Below are positions 35,964-45,597 of a stretch of DNA of 64,000 bases, piece after piece. The translations under genes were made by a program, and so were the position numbers. The stretch's first letter is position 1, and each line of letters begins with the position of its first letter. The DNA is from JAPOXR01 sp965199765 (GTDB lineage Bacteria; Pseudomonadota; Alphaproteobacteria; Rhodobacterales; Rhodobacteraceae), in contig CBDATC010000002.1 of NCBI GenBank assembly GCA_965199765.1, positions 1,116,001 through 1,180,000 of the forward strand, written 5' to 3'. A model generated the notes under the pieces. It was not told the DNA's origin. It did not search any database and saw only the letters and a program-made list of their open reading frames with translations.

Positions 35964-36908
35964 TCAGGAAGAATATCGACGCTCCACAGCGTCCCAAATG
36001 AGCTTCGCTCCGTTGACATGTTCGAACCGTTCAAGTTCAACCAGACCGGTGGGTGAGGTCACATTAATTTCAGTCAGATACTCGCCGATTACGTCAATAC
36101 CGACAAAAATCTGTCCATGGTCAGCGAGTATTGGACCAATTCGATCACAAATATCATGATCACGCTCTGTTAACGAAGTCTGTTCGGCCCTGCCTCCCAC
36201 ATGCAGGTTGGACCGGGCTTCATGCTCTGCCGGAATTCGGTTAATCGCTCCGATCGGCTTGCCATCAACCAAAATGATGCGCCTGTCCCCGCCGCGAACA
36301 TCAGCCAAATACTTTTGAATAATCATGGGCTCTCGGCTGGATTGCAGAAACATTTCGCAAAGCGCGTTGAAATTCAAATCATCTTCGCGAACCAGAAAAA
36401 CTCCCGCGCCTCCATTACCAAATAGCGGTTTGACGACAACGTCCCCGTGGGCGGCGCGAAAATCGCGAAGCAGCTGAATATCCCTAGAGATAGACGTGGG
36501 CGGCATGAGATCCAAAAAATCCAAAACCAAAAGTTTTTCCGGATGATTCCGCACCCAAAAGGGATCGTTGACAATCAACACTTCGCCCGCAAGCCTCTCC
36601 AGCAGGTGAGTGGTTGTTATGTAAGACATATCGAAAGGCGGGTCTTGGCGCAAAAGCAGCACATCGAACTGCAGCAGGTCCACGATGATCTGAGCGCCAA
36701 GCGAATAGTAGTCATCTGATTGCTGGCGCAATATCAAAGGCCATCCTCTTGCTTCAATCCTGCCCTCACGATAACTGAGCATCTGCGGCTGGTAGTAGAA
36801 GAGCTCATACCCCCGCTTCTGCCCCTCCATAGCAACAAAAAAAGTGCTGTCTCCACCTACATCAATTGATTCAATCGGATCCATTTGAACCGCTACTCGA
36901 AGCGACAT
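35964..36908 (-). CDS. gshB: Glutathione synthetase
   Basis: 314 residues of the ATP-grasp fold. Motifs include RVAVQMDPIESID at the N-terminus, VLLLRQDPPFDMSYI, VVKPLFGNGGAGVF, the IIQKYLADVRGGDRRIILVDG core and the C-terminal EINVTSPTGLVELERF. It adds glycine to gamma-glutamylcysteine. The ATG at 36908 is used; the frame runs another 26 codons upstream, but those are unlike the family. GGAG lies upstream. It completes the glutathione pathway with gshA 33 kb away. Confidence 0.95.
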   Translation of the reverse strand: MSLRVAVQMDPIESIDVGGDSTFFVAMEGQKRGYELFYYQPQMLSYREGRIEARGWPLILRQQSDDYYSLGAQIIVDLLQFDVLLLRQDPPFDMSYITTTHLLERLAGEVLIVNDPFWVRNHPEKLLVLDFLDLMPPTSISRDIQLLRDFRAAHGDVVVKPLFGNGGAGVFLVREDDLNFNALCEMFLQSSREPMIIQKYLADVRGGDRRIILVDGKPIGAINRIPAEHEARSNLHVGGRAEQTSLTERDHDICDRIGPILADHGQIFVGIDVIGEYLTEINVTSPTGLVELERFEHVNGAKLIWDAVERRYSS

Positions 36909-37191
36909 TTGTCCCGAACTCCATTTGAAATCGAAAATGGTAGTGTAGCAGCGCCGCCGGAAATTCAACCCTTGAGCTGACTTCAATCAGCGGATGGCTT
37001 TGGCGCACGACAAATGGATTTGTCCATACGCCAATCATGGACGTCCCGCTCCCGATTGAAAGAATAATTGAATTGTTCGGAGTGAATCGGCGCTAAAGAC
37101 GCCGATGGACGACAAATGATCACAGAATTCCAGCTTCCATACTGATATGGTCGGCGCATCAGCAAGCAACGATCCGAAGAGAGGCCGTTGA

Positions 37192-38346
37192 ATGAGAGTT
37201 ACAGATCACTTGGAAATACGAAACGCTGTCGAGAGTCTCTGCGATCAATTCGGTGAAGTTTATTGGCGCGAACTCGACAATCAACGCGAATATCCGACTG
37301 AATTTGTCGCAGAAATGACCAAATCCGGGTTTCTGGCCTGTCTGATTCCTGAAAGATGGGGCGGCTCCGGCCTTGGTCTCGGCGAAGCTTGCGCGATTCT
37401 GGAAACCATCTGTTTCAAAGGCGGCAATGCCGGTGCATGTCATGCGCAGATGTATGTGATGGCGAGCATTGTCCGTCATGGCACCGAATCACAGAAGAAT
37501 ACATGGCTGCCGCGCATCGCCGAGGGAGCTCTGCGGCTGCAGAGTTTCGGGGTGACAGAACCAACCACCGGCTCCGATACAACCAATTTGAAGACAACGG
37601 CGACCCGCCATGGTGATCAATATCTGATCAACGGCCAAAAAGTATGGATCAGCCGCGTACAGCACAGCGATCTTTTGCTTCTCTTGGCCCGCACCACTCC
37701 GAAGCGCCTGGCGAAGAAGCGTTCGGACGGCCTGTCCGCTTTCATAATGGAGATCGGCGCAGCCGTCGAAAGCGGGCTGAGAATTTCTCCGATTGATTCC
37801 ATGATCAATCACCACGCATGCGAGCTGTTCTTTGAAGACTGCGCAGTGCCGGCGGATAACTTGCTGGGAAAAGAGGGGGATGGCTTTCGGGTGTTGTTGG
37901 ACAGCATGAATGCCGAGCGCATTCTGATTGCAGCTGAGTGCATCGGCGATGCGCGTTACTTTCTTGCCAAGGCATCGGAATATGCGAACAAGCGAGAGGT
38001 GTTTGGACGTCCTATCGGTTCGAATCAAGGCATCCAATTCCCTCTTGCCAAAGCATACGCGGAAATGCGCGCTGCCGATCTCATGGTGAAACATGCCGCG
38101 AACCTGTTCGATCAAGGAACTCCGTGCGGCTCTGAAGCCAATATGGCCAAGTATCTGGCTGCGGAATCCAGCTGGAATGCAGGAGATGCCGCGATGCAGA
38201 CACATGGCGGATTTGCGTTTGCGCGCGAATTCGACATCGAAAGAAAGTTCCGCGAAACCCGATTGTTCCGCACGGCCCCGATTTCAACAAACCTCATTCT
38301 TTCCTATCTCGCCGAACGCGAGTTGAGGCTTCCGAGGAGCTATTGA
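37192..38346 (+). CDS. Acyl-CoA dehydrogenase family protein
   Basis: 384 residues. The FAD and substrate-contact motifs are present: FGVTEPTTGSDTTNLKTTA, GQKVWISRV, VPADNLLGKEGDGF and ANKREVFGRPI, plus the C-terminal QTHGGFAFAREFDIERKFRETR. It should oxidise an acyl-CoA alpha-beta bond and pass electrons to ETF. The usual C-terminal EGT motif, where many members have the catalytic Glu, is replaced by RTAPIST, so the base may lie elsewhere or the substrate may be unusual. AGAGG lies upstream of the ATG. Confidence 0.85.
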   Translation: MRVTDHLEIRNAVESLCDQFGEVYWRELDNQREYPTEFVAEMTKSGFLACLIPERWGGSGLGLGEACAILETICFKGGNAGACHAQMYVMASIVRHGTESQKNTWLPRIAEGALRLQSFGVTEPTTGSDTTNLKTTATRHGDQYLINGQKVWISRVQHSDLLLLLARTTPKRLAKKRSDGLSAFIMEIGAAVESGLRISPIDSMINHHACELFFEDCAVPADNLLGKEGDGFRVLLDSMNAERILIAAECIGDARYFLAKASEYANKREVFGRPIGSNQGIQFPLAKAYAEMRAADLMVKHAANLFDQGTPCGSEANMAKYLAAESSWNAGDAAMQTHGGFAFAREFDIERKFRETRLFRTAPISTNLILSYLAERELRLPRSY

Positions 38347-38434
38347 AACACAGCCGCGCAAAATTGAACGACAGGATTGATTTCAGCCTCCTGCCCGAAT
38401 TCCTCCACCCTCAATCCCGTACGTTCGGATAGAC

Positions 38435-39289
38435 TTATTTCGACATTGTGATCGCTCTTTGATAAACCAATCGACGGGGCACGTTGTGCAACTTCGCGAT
38501 CTCGGAGACAGCGGCCTTCAACGTCGTTCGCTCCAATGCCTGCTTGAGATCGTTTTCGAATACCGATTCCGCTGCGGTCCCCCGCTCGGCGCGATCCACC
38601 AAGATCACGCATTCCCCGAGCGGTGTGATGTTTTCCGCCCGCTCTGCGAGCTCCCCTAAAGTGCCCCGCCAAACTTCTTCGAACTTTTTTGTGAGTTCCC
38701 GGCACACGGCGGCGCGTCTTTCCGGTCCCAGTTCCTCGGCCATTGCACGAAGCGATCTCGGCAACCGCCGCGCAGTTTCAAAATACACCGTCGTGGCCTG
38801 AGAGGAAGCACATTCAGCAACCATTCTGTGCAGTTTGTTCAGTCGAAACGGAAGAAAGCCTGCGAACATAAATTGATCAGTCGGAAGACCGGCCACCATC
38901 AATGCAGAAGTCACAGCCGAAGCGCCAGGCACCGCGAACACATCAATGCCCGCTTCAGCCGCTGCATTCACCAGCTTATAGCCAGGATCGGCGATTAACG
39001 GCGTGCCGGCATCGGAAACAAAGCAAACACTGCATCCGTCCGTCAAATTCCGAATGATTCCAGGTCTTTGTTTCGCACCATTGTGATCATTGTAAGAAAT
39101 CATCCGGCGACCACGCAGCACTATACCGTGGATGCTGAATAGACGGCGGGTAATCCTCGTGTCCTCTGCGACAATAACATCAGCTAATCGAAAAACATCG
39201 AGTGCGCGAAGCGTGATATCCCGCGCCGACCCAATCGGTGTGGCGACCATATAGAGACCGGGCAGCAATGCTTCAGTTCTTTCTTTCAT
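38435..39289 (-). CDS. rsmI: 16S rRNA (cytidine(1402)-2'-O)-methyltransferase
   Basis: 284 residues of the tetrapyrrole-methylase fold. The conserved N-terminal LYMVATPIGSARDITLRALD, the EDTRITRRLF loop, SYNDHNGAKQRPGI, CFVSDAGTPLIADPG and AVPGASAVTSALMVAGLPTD identify RsmI. It methylates the ribose of C1402 in 16S rRNA. The ATG at 39289 is used, because the longer frame opens with a TTG at 39322 and adds unlike residues. It is divergent from a lipoprotein gene that in many bacteria adjoins rsmI. No yraN follows it. Confidence 0.95.
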   Translation of the reverse strand: MKERTEALLPGLYMVATPIGSARDITLRALDVFRLADVIVAEDTRITRRLFSIHGIVLRGRRMISYNDHNGAKQRPGIIRNLTDGCSVCFVSDAGTPLIADPGYKLVNAAAEAGIDVFAVPGASAVTSALMVAGLPTDQFMFAGFLPFRLNKLHRMVAECASSQATTVYFETARRLPRSLRAMAEELGPERRAAVCRELTKKFEEVWRGTLGELAERAENITPLGECVILVDRAERGTAAESVFENDLKQALERTTLKAAVSEIAKLHNVPRRLVYQRAITMSK

Positions 39290-39394
39290 CTTGATGTGTA
39301 AGGTCCCCACGCTTTTAAACAATCTATCGCCTTATTGTTTTGTTTGTGACGAAATTCCATTAGAATCCGCTTTCACACGAAAAGGAGAAGTTGA

Positions 39395-40549
39395 ATGTTC
39401 GGCATTGCGATTCGCCCCTCATACGTGATCACGTCCGCAGTTTGCGCACTGTTATTGGCAGCATGCGGCGATACCGCTGTCAACACCCGGCCTTCGGTTC
39501 CAGGAGGCGCGGGTCTAACCGACGGCGAAGGTCAAATCGCGCTCCTGCTGCCCTACGGTGATGACAACTATCAGGCTATGACTTCAAGCATGGAAAACAG
39601 CGCCCGTCTCGCACTCGCGGACCTTGGCGCCGACGGTTTAGAAATCCAGACCTACGATACGAATGGCGATCTTGAAGGCGCGGTCGCAGCCACTCAGACC
39701 GCGGTTGCTGACGGCGCGGATGTGATTCTCGGTCCGGTGTTCGGTCAGTACGCAGTCCATGCCGCTCCGTTCGCCGCTGCTGCGGAAGTGCCGATGATCA
39801 GCTTTTCCAATGATCCGTCGATCGTCAACGCCAACCTTGTGATCATCGGACACACATTCAAAAACTCCGCTAAACGAATCATGCAGTACGCAGCCCAGCA
39901 AGAATATTCCAATGTCCTCATCGTTCACGCTCAAAACGCGCAGGGTCTAGCGGGGTTGACGGCAATAGAATCCGCGGCCGCCGAATCGGGAGTGAATGTT
40001 GCCGGCAGCTTGTCCTATGAATTCACACAAAAGGGCGTCGTTGATGCGATCCCCTTGATCGTTGATGCGGTTCGACAGAACGATGCCGATCTTATTCTCT
40101 TCACAGCTGACACTGCCGGCGCGCTTCCATTGCTTGGGCAACTCCTGCCAGAAGGTGGAATTGACATAGAAAGTGTTAAATTCGCTGGACTGACGCGATG
40201 GGATATTCCCAATAGCAGTCTGCAGAACCAAGGTCTTCAAGGCGGATGGTTCCCATTGCCCGATCCTAATCTTGCCGCAAGTTTCAGCTTCAGATATCAA
40301 TATGTCTACCAATCAGTCCCTCACCCGAATTCAGGACTTGCATATGATGGAGTGCTGGTGGCGCATGCGCTGCTTACAGCAGCAGGCAAAAGCTCAGTTG
40401 CCTCATCGCTTGCCGATCAAAATGAATTCAAGGGAGCGACAGGGCTCTTTCGTTTCCAATCCGATGGTCAGATTGAAAGATCGCTTGCGGTCGCAGAAAT
40501 TCAGAACAGCCGGGCCGAGGTTGTCTCTCAAGCGCCGCGCGCTTTTTGA
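39395..40549 (+). CDS. Penicillin-binding-protein-activator-like lipoprotein (periplasmic-binding fold)
   Basis: 384 residues. The N-terminal lipoprotein signal ends in the lipobox LLLAACGD, so Cys would be the lipidated residue. The rest is a type I periplasmic-binding domain (QIALLLPYGDDNYQAM, ADVILGPVFGQYAV, VPMISFSNDPSI, NVLIVHAQNAQGL). It lies divergent from rsmI, the arrangement of LpoA-type regulators of PBP1A, and murJ follows on the same strand. An ABC-transporter substrate-binding protein is the alternative. AAGGAG is the ribosome binding site. Confidence 0.85.
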   Translation: MFGIAIRPSYVITSAVCALLLAACGDTAVNTRPSVPGGAGLTDGEGQIALLLPYGDDNYQAMTSSMENSARLALADLGADGLEIQTYDTNGDLEGAVAATQTAVADGADVILGPVFGQYAVHAAPFAAAAEVPMISFSNDPSIVNANLVIIGHTFKNSAKRIMQYAAQQEYSNVLIVHAQNAQGLAGLTAIESAAAESGVNVAGSLSYEFTQKGVVDAIPLIVDAVRQNDADLILFTADTAGALPLLGQLLPEGGIDIESVKFAGLTRWDIPNSSLQNQGLQGGWFPLPDPNLAASFSFRYQYVYQSVPHPNSGLAYDGVLVAHALLTAAGKSSVASSLADQNEFKGATGLFRFQSDGQIERSLAVAEIQNSRAEVVSQAPRAF

Positions 40550-40624
40550 AGGAGGCCCTTACCGTCAAAGCCTCCGTAAGAAATTCGCCAGAACGCTGCT
40601 TGACGGGATAACCGCCAGCAGTTG

Positions 40625-42184
40625 ATGGCAAAGAATCGAGCAAAACTTGCCACACCTCTGGCAAGAGGTGTGTTCACAGTTGGATTCTGGACACTCTCCA
40701 GCAGGGTTCTGGGTTTCATCCGAGACGTGGTGTTTGCAGCGCTGCTTGGCGCTGGGCCCGTTGCCGAAGCCTTCTTCATTGCGTTCAGTCTTCCCAATGT
40801 CTTTAGACGGTTTTTTGCCGAGGGCGCGTTTAATACCGCCTTCGTGCCAATGTTCGCCAAGAAACTCGAAACCAATGACGACGCACTGAATTTCGCCCGT
40901 GACTCGGTTTCGGCATTAGCCGCTATACTTATTGCCGTGACACTGCTGGCGCAGCTAGCGATGCCGATACTAGTGTTCGCAATGGCAAGTGGATTTGTCG
41001 GCGATTCCCGCTTCGATATCGCTGTTCATTATGGGCGGATCGCATTCCCCTACGTCATCTTCATTTCTTTGGCCGCTCTGTTTTCCGGCGTTCTGAATGC
41101 GACCGGACGCTTCGCTGCGGCCGCTGCGGCACCCGCCCTTTTGAACATTTCTTTTGTTCTCACGCTATCGGCCGCAGGTCTGGCCGGTCTGGATCCAGGC
41201 CTTACACTGGCTTGGACGGTTCCCTTTGCAGGAATCGCTCAACTTGCACTGGTCTGGACTGCGGCCAAACGGGCTGGATTCCGAATCACTCTGCGAATTC
41301 CGCGCTTAACGCCAGATTTGCGGCGTCTGGCGATTATTGCGGCTCCGGCCGCCCTTGCAGGAGGTGTGGTGCAAATCAATCTGGTAATCGGCCGTCAAGT
41401 CGCGAGCGTATTTGAAGGGGCCGTAGCTTGGTTGAGCTATGCCGATAGACTATACCAGCTGCCGCTCGGGGTTGTCGGCATCGCCGTTGGGGTTGTTCTG
41501 TTGCCGGATCTTTCGCGCAGACTCTCTACCGACGATCTTTCCGGCTCTCGGCAAGCCTATAACCGTGCAGCGGAAATGGCTCTGGCGCTGTCGGTTCCAG
41601 CAGCCGTAGCCTTGGCTGTCATTCCCCTGCCAATCATCAGTATTCTGTTTGAACGCGGCGAGTTCACCGCTCAGGATGCGGCGGCAACTTCAGTTGCACT
41701 TGCGATTTATGCTGCCGGACTTCCTGCATTCGTAATGCAAAAGGTTGTTCAGCCTATTTTCTTTGCAAGACATGATACCAAAACGCCTTTTCTGTGCGCC
41801 GTCGCTGCAATGATAATCAATGCAGCCGTTGCAATCGGGCTGATCAACACGCTTGGTTACCTCGCAGCCGCCCTCGGGGCGACGATCGCGGGGTGGGCCA
41901 TGCTGATTCTTCTCTGGCATCGCACCCGATCATTGGGAGATTCGGCTCGGTTCGACAGCAGAATGCTTGTCAACCTGCCGAAAATCATTTTTGCTTCGAT
42001 TTTAATGGGCATCTTTCTTTGGCTCGCCGTCGATCAAACGTCCGATTTGTTTTTGAACACTCGTCTCAAAGTTGTTTGGCTTTTCGGTTTGGTATTTGGC
42101 GGCTTGATTTCGTATGGAACGGTCCTCATGATGCTCAACGCATTAATCCCCAGCGAAGTTCGCAGCATGATAAAAAAACGTTAA
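40625..42184 (+). CDS. murJ: Lipid II flippase MurJ
   Basis: 519 residues with about 14 membrane segments of the MOP exporter superfamily. MurJ marks are the N-terminal SRVLGFIRDVVFAALLGAG, FRRFFAEGAFNTAFVPMFA, YADRLYQLPLGVVGIAVGVVLLPDLSR and ILFERGEFTAQDA. It moves lipid II from the cytosolic to the periplasmic face for peptidoglycan synthesis. The ATG at 40625 follows a TTG at 40622; no strong ribosome binding site is seen. The upstream gene ends 75 nt before it. Confidence 0.96.
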   Translation: MAKNRAKLATPLARGVFTVGFWTLSSRVLGFIRDVVFAALLGAGPVAEAFFIAFSLPNVFRRFFAEGAFNTAFVPMFAKKLETNDDALNFARDSVSALAAILIAVTLLAQLAMPILVFAMASGFVGDSRFDIAVHYGRIAFPYVIFISLAALFSGVLNATGRFAAAAAAPALLNISFVLTLSAAGLAGLDPGLTLAWTVPFAGIAQLALVWTAAKRAGFRITLRIPRLTPDLRRLAIIAAPAALAGGVVQINLVIGRQVASVFEGAVAWLSYADRLYQLPLGVVGIAVGVVLLPDLSRRLSTDDLSGSRQAYNRAAEMALALSVPAAVALAVIPLPIISILFERGEFTAQDAAATSVALAIYAAGLPAFVMQKVVQPIFFARHDTKTPFLCAVAAMIINAAVAIGLINTLGYLAAALGATIAGWAMLILLWHRTRSLGDSARFDSRMLVNLPKIIFASILMGIFLWLAVDQTSDLFLNTRLKVVWLFGLVFGGLISYGTVLMMLNALIPSEVRSMIKKR

Positions 42185-42338
42185 CCGGCCACCGCCATCT
42201 CAGCGCTGTGTTTGCATGTCATTCGCGCGGTTCTGGCGACCGCGCCTCGGCAGTTCGCGAACCTATCGGCAACTCGTGCAGCTTGCTCCGAATGCACAAC
42301 AATACCAAGAATAAACGGTGATCGAAATTTGTCTATGG

Positions 42339-43049
42339 TTACTGGTCCCCACCGCGCAAAAGGCGTCGAAAACCGGTAATCATCTTCTCAAATCCACCTG
42401 GAATTGTTCGCTCGGCAATGATCAGACCGACACAGAAAGCGCAAAGGCTCGCTAACCAGTAGCCGGGTAAACCGCTTAGGGTATCATTGACGAGCTTCAG
42501 CGCTATCAGTGCAATAGGCAGAGACACCAATGCGGGCGTTGCGGCAGGATGGCGGATTCCATGCATCGCCAGCTGCGCCCCAGCCATCATGCCCAATATG
42601 CCGATATATCCCGGTCCCGAGCCGACAAGCGGAAACTCGGTGCCCGGCCACGCAGCATAAACCAAACCCGCTGCAAAAGCAGGAGCGAAAAATGCCAGCA
42701 TCACCAGTCTCGGTGGGAAAAGTCTGCTAACGAAACTGCCCAGAGCCAAAACAAATATGACACTGAAAACCGTATCGATCGCACCAAAATGAATGAACGG
42801 ATAGGTTAGCAATCCCAGCAAACCAAACGGCAGCGGCGATCCCATCGCTGAATCCAGGTTCAGCTGCCAAGGAGAAAATCCCAGTGCCTGCACGAAGCCA
42901 ATCCGAGTCGACGTCACCGGACCTGAAACCTCAGCGCCGAAATTCAACACGAACAGTGAGATTTCCACCGCACCGATGGCTGCCGCCAAAATGAGAACAG
43001 CGGTCGGAACAGATCCGAAAACACCCGCTTGCCTTGATGGATCACTCAT
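42339..43049 (-). CDS. Rhomboid-like membrane protein, probably proteolytically inactive
   Basis: 236 residues and about six membrane segments, with the rhomboid layout FLxYPFIHFGAIDTVF in loop 1 and a Gly-rich segment LVGSGPGYIGILGMMAG where active rhomboids have GxSGA. A Ser is still there, but the catalytic His of the last core segment (usually AHxGG) is replaced in YWLASLCAFCVGLI. I therefore infer a pseudoprotease, such as those that bind rather than cut membrane clients. The C-terminus is basic and cytosolic. Its partner is unknown. Confidence 0.65.
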   Translation of the reverse strand: MSDPSRQAGVFGSVPTAVLILAAAIGAVEISLFVLNFGAEVSGPVTSTRIGFVQALGFSPWQLNLDSAMGSPLPFGLLGLLTYPFIHFGAIDTVFSVIFVLALGSFVSRLFPPRLVMLAFFAPAFAAGLVYAAWPGTEFPLVGSGPGYIGILGMMAGAQLAMHGIRHPAATPALVSLPIALIALKLVNDTLSGLPGYWLASLCAFCVGLIIAERTIPGGFEKMITGFRRLLRGGDQ

Positions 43050-43107
43050 GCAGCGTCCTTCTGGAAGAATTTGCCGTGGGCAGCGGGTTCATGCGCCCGC
43101 TTGAACT

Positions 43108-43353
43108 TCAGCCGCCCTTTAGCCGCTGCAGCAGAAACACTTCGCTCCCGGATGCAACGGGTTCGTTCAGTCCCGCCGCAATGATACGACCGTTGACAGA
43201 TATCGAAACACCACGGTCGATGTGCGGCTTGAGCGCGGGATAGGCTTCAACCAAAGCCTTCAGAACTCCGCCAACCGTATCGGCATCGACAGAAACACTT
43301 TCCTTGTCGTCGGCAAACTTTCGAAGACTCGCCCACAAACCGACTTCAACCAA
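43108..43353 (-). CDS. MoaD/ThiS-like ubiquitin-fold protein of the molybdenum hydroxylase operon
   Basis: 81 residues. Beta-grasp fold (MVEVGLWASLRKFADDKESV, VSISVNGRIIAAGLNEPVASG, SEVFLLQRLKGG) ending in the Gly-Gly needed for adenylylation by a MoeB/ThiF enzyme. It overlaps the hydroxylase large subunit gene by 8 nt. It is a second MoaD-like protein in the window besides the one next to moaE. It could be a dedicated sulfur carrier or cofactor-maturation factor for this operon. That role is inferred from fold and location. Confidence 0.8.
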   Translation of the reverse strand: MVEVGLWASLRKFADDKESVSVDADTVGGVLKALVEAYPALKPHIDRGVSISVNGRIIAAGLNEPVASGSEVFLLQRLKGG

Positions 43354-45595
43354 CAGCTTTTTCCTGGATCGCTTTGAGCAGCCTCGGAGGCGACATCGGC
43401 AGATGCGTCATGCGAACACCCGCAGCATTCGAAACCGCATTCGCAATCGCAGCCAACGGAGGACAGATCGATGTTTCGCCCACACCTCTGACTCCATAGG
43501 GATGTCCTGGATTCGGAACTTCCACAATGACTGTGTCTATGCGCGGAAGGTCCGAGGCGACAGGTATCCGATAATCCAGAAATCCTGGATTTTGGAGAAG
43601 ACCGTCATCCCCATACACATACTCTTCATTCAACGCCCATCCGATCCCCTGAGCAGCGCCGCCTTGGAACTGGCCTTCGACATATGAAGGATGAATCGCC
43701 TTGCCTGCATCCTGCACGACGGTATAGCGAACAACTTTGGCCGAGCCGGTCTCCTGATCAACCTCCGCGTCGACAATGTGGGTCGCGAAGCTTACGCCGG
43801 CGCCTTCCGGTGTTGTTTCAAAATGTCCTGAAATCGGACCACCGGTTGCTCCCATATTGGAAGCGATTTCAGCAAGACTGAGTGGTTCGAACTCCCCGGC
43901 ATTGGGGCCGGAAGGCTTAGCGCAGCCGTCTTCCCAATAGACCGCTTCCCGATCAATCCCCCATTGAGCCGCGGCCCGTCCGCACAGTTTATCAATGGTG
44001 TTGCGAGCCGCTTTGATCGTTGCCAGACCAGAGGCATAGGTCACACGGCTGCCATGCGAAATGTCATTATAACCGAGGCTTCCGGTGTCGGCGATTGTTG
44101 TGCGGACATTTTCGTATGGAATTCCCAGCTCTTCAGCCGCCATCTGGCACATTGACGCCCTGGAGCCGCCGATATCCGGGGTTCCGACTGACAATGAAAC
44201 CGTTCCATCGTAGGATAGGGCAAGCGAAACGGATGTTTCACCGGAGTGATTAAACCAGAAACCGCATGAAACCCCGCGTCCTTGCCCTGGTTTCAATGGT
44301 GATGCGTAATGCTCATGCGCCTTCGCCGCTTCGAGAGTTTCCACCAAGCCGATTCGAGCATAACGCGGACCAAATGCAGCGCGGGATCCTTCCTTGGCTG
44401 CATTTTTCAGCCGAACTTCAATCGGATCAAGATCGAGGCGATTGCAGAGTTCGTCGATTACACTTTCGACCGCAAAAGCGCCCATCGGCGATCCCGGCGC
44501 CCGGTAAGCCGCTTGCTTCGGTCGGTTGCACAAAACATCCCAGCCAACACTCCGGACATGCTTTAAGTCATACGGTGCAAAGGCGCACATCGCAGCAAAT
44601 TCCATCGGCGCCGCCGGGAACGCGCCTCCCTGCAGACGAAATTCCCCCTGCGCGGCTGTGATTCGGCCATCTTTGCTCATGCCGATTTTCACATCCATCG
44701 ATGCCGAGGAGGTCGGACCTGTCGCGCGAAACACTTCTTCGCGGCTCATTACGATCTTGACCGCCCGATTAGCTTTCCGTGACAGCGCTAACGCGACCGG
44801 TTCAACAAACACCGTTGTTTTTCCGCCGAATCCGCCACCGATTTCCGAGGCCGTCGTGCGCAGCTGACTAGCGTCGATCCCAAGTAATTTGGCACACACT
44901 CTCGCAGCTGCGAAATGGCCCTGTGTGCAGCACCAAAGTTCGCCTTTGCCATCAGAACCCAGCTGGGCGAGACAGGCATGCGGTTCGATGTAGCCTTGGT
45001 GAGCAGCCTCGGTGCGAAACGACTTTTCGATAATTTCGTCCGCTTCGGCAAACCCCTCTTCCACATCGCCATGGCCGTTCTCATGAAACCGCACAACATT
45101 GGGATGCATGCCATCAGGCACCGATTCATCAGCGGCGCCTTCACGGATCACCGGAGCGCCCGACTGCATCGCTTCGTCAACGTCGGTAACAAAGGGAAGC
45201 GGCTCGTACTCAACATCGATAAGAGCAAGCGCGTCCTTTGCCGCAAGCGCCGAAGTCGCTGCCACTGCCGCGATTGCATGCCCGTCATAGAGCGCACGAT
45301 CACCAGCCATGACGTTTTCCAGCACGTTCCAATCTTCGCCCACCAATCCTTCGGCGAAATCTGAACGGGTCACCACCGCCTTGACAGAGGGCTCAGCAAG
45401 CGCGCGCTGGACATTGATTGAAACTATTCGCGCATGCGGATGGGGTGATCTCAGTATCGCCCCGTGAAGCATTCCCGAAGCATAAGCGTCAGCGCCGAAT
45501 TTTGCCCGGCCGGTGACTTTGTCGATTCCATCGGGCCGCACCGGCCGGGTTCCGACAACTCGGAACTCCCGCGAAACATTGTCATCCAAAGGCAT
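43346..45595 (-). CDS. Molybdenum hydroxylase large subunit (xanthine dehydrogenase family, molybdopterin-binding)
   Basis: 749 residues. The cofactor contacts are SEIGGGFGGKTTVFVEP, the substrate-loop AYRAPGSPMGAFAVES, DIGGSRASMCQMAAEELG and the C-terminal GVRGVGETSICPP with the catalytic Glu (GVGE). It hydroxylates or reduces an aromatic or heterocyclic substrate at the molybdenum centre. The substrate is unknown; the AYRAPG loop is not the CO dehydrogenase AYRCSFR. It follows the small iron-sulfur and FAD subunits, with start and stop 2 nt apart or overlapping, so all four genes form one operon. Confidence 0.9.
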   Translation of the reverse strand: MPLDDNVSREFRVVGTRPVRPDGIDKVTGRAKFGADAYASGMLHGAILRSPHPHARIVSINVQRALAEPSVKAVVTRSDFAEGLVGEDWNVLENVMAGDRALYDGHAIAAVAATSALAAKDALALIDVEYEPLPFVTDVDEAMQSGAPVIREGAADESVPDGMHPNVVRFHENGHGDVEEGFAEADEIIEKSFRTEAAHQGYIEPHACLAQLGSDGKGELWCCTQGHFAAARVCAKLLGIDASQLRTTASEIGGGFGGKTTVFVEPVALALSRKANRAVKIVMSREEVFRATGPTSSASMDVKIGMSKDGRITAAQGEFRLQGGAFPAAPMEFAAMCAFAPYDLKHVRSVGWDVLCNRPKQAAYRAPGSPMGAFAVESVIDELCNRLDLDPIEVRLKNAAKEGSRAAFGPRYARIGLVETLEAAKAHEHYASPLKPGQGRGVSCGFWFNHSGETSVSLALSYDGTVSLSVGTPDIGGSRASMCQMAAEELGIPYENVRTTIADTGSLGYNDISHGSRVTYASGLATIKAARNTIDKLCGRAAAQWGIDREAVYWEDGCAKPSGPNAGEFEPLSLAEIASNMGATGGPISGHFETTPEGAGVSFATHIVDAEVDQETGSAKVVRYTVVQDAGKAIHPSYVEGQFQGGAAQGIGWALNEEYVYGDDGLLQNPGFLDYRIPVASDLPRIDTVIVEVPNPGHPYGVRGVGETSICPPLAAIANAVSNAAGVRMTHLPMSPPRLLKAIQEKAVG

Positions 45596-45597
45596 GT

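Noticed and set aside
37489..38205. 238-codon minus-strand frame inside the acyl-CoA dehydrogenase gene
   Set aside because: It is antisense to a gene with complete family motifs and has no ribosome binding site.
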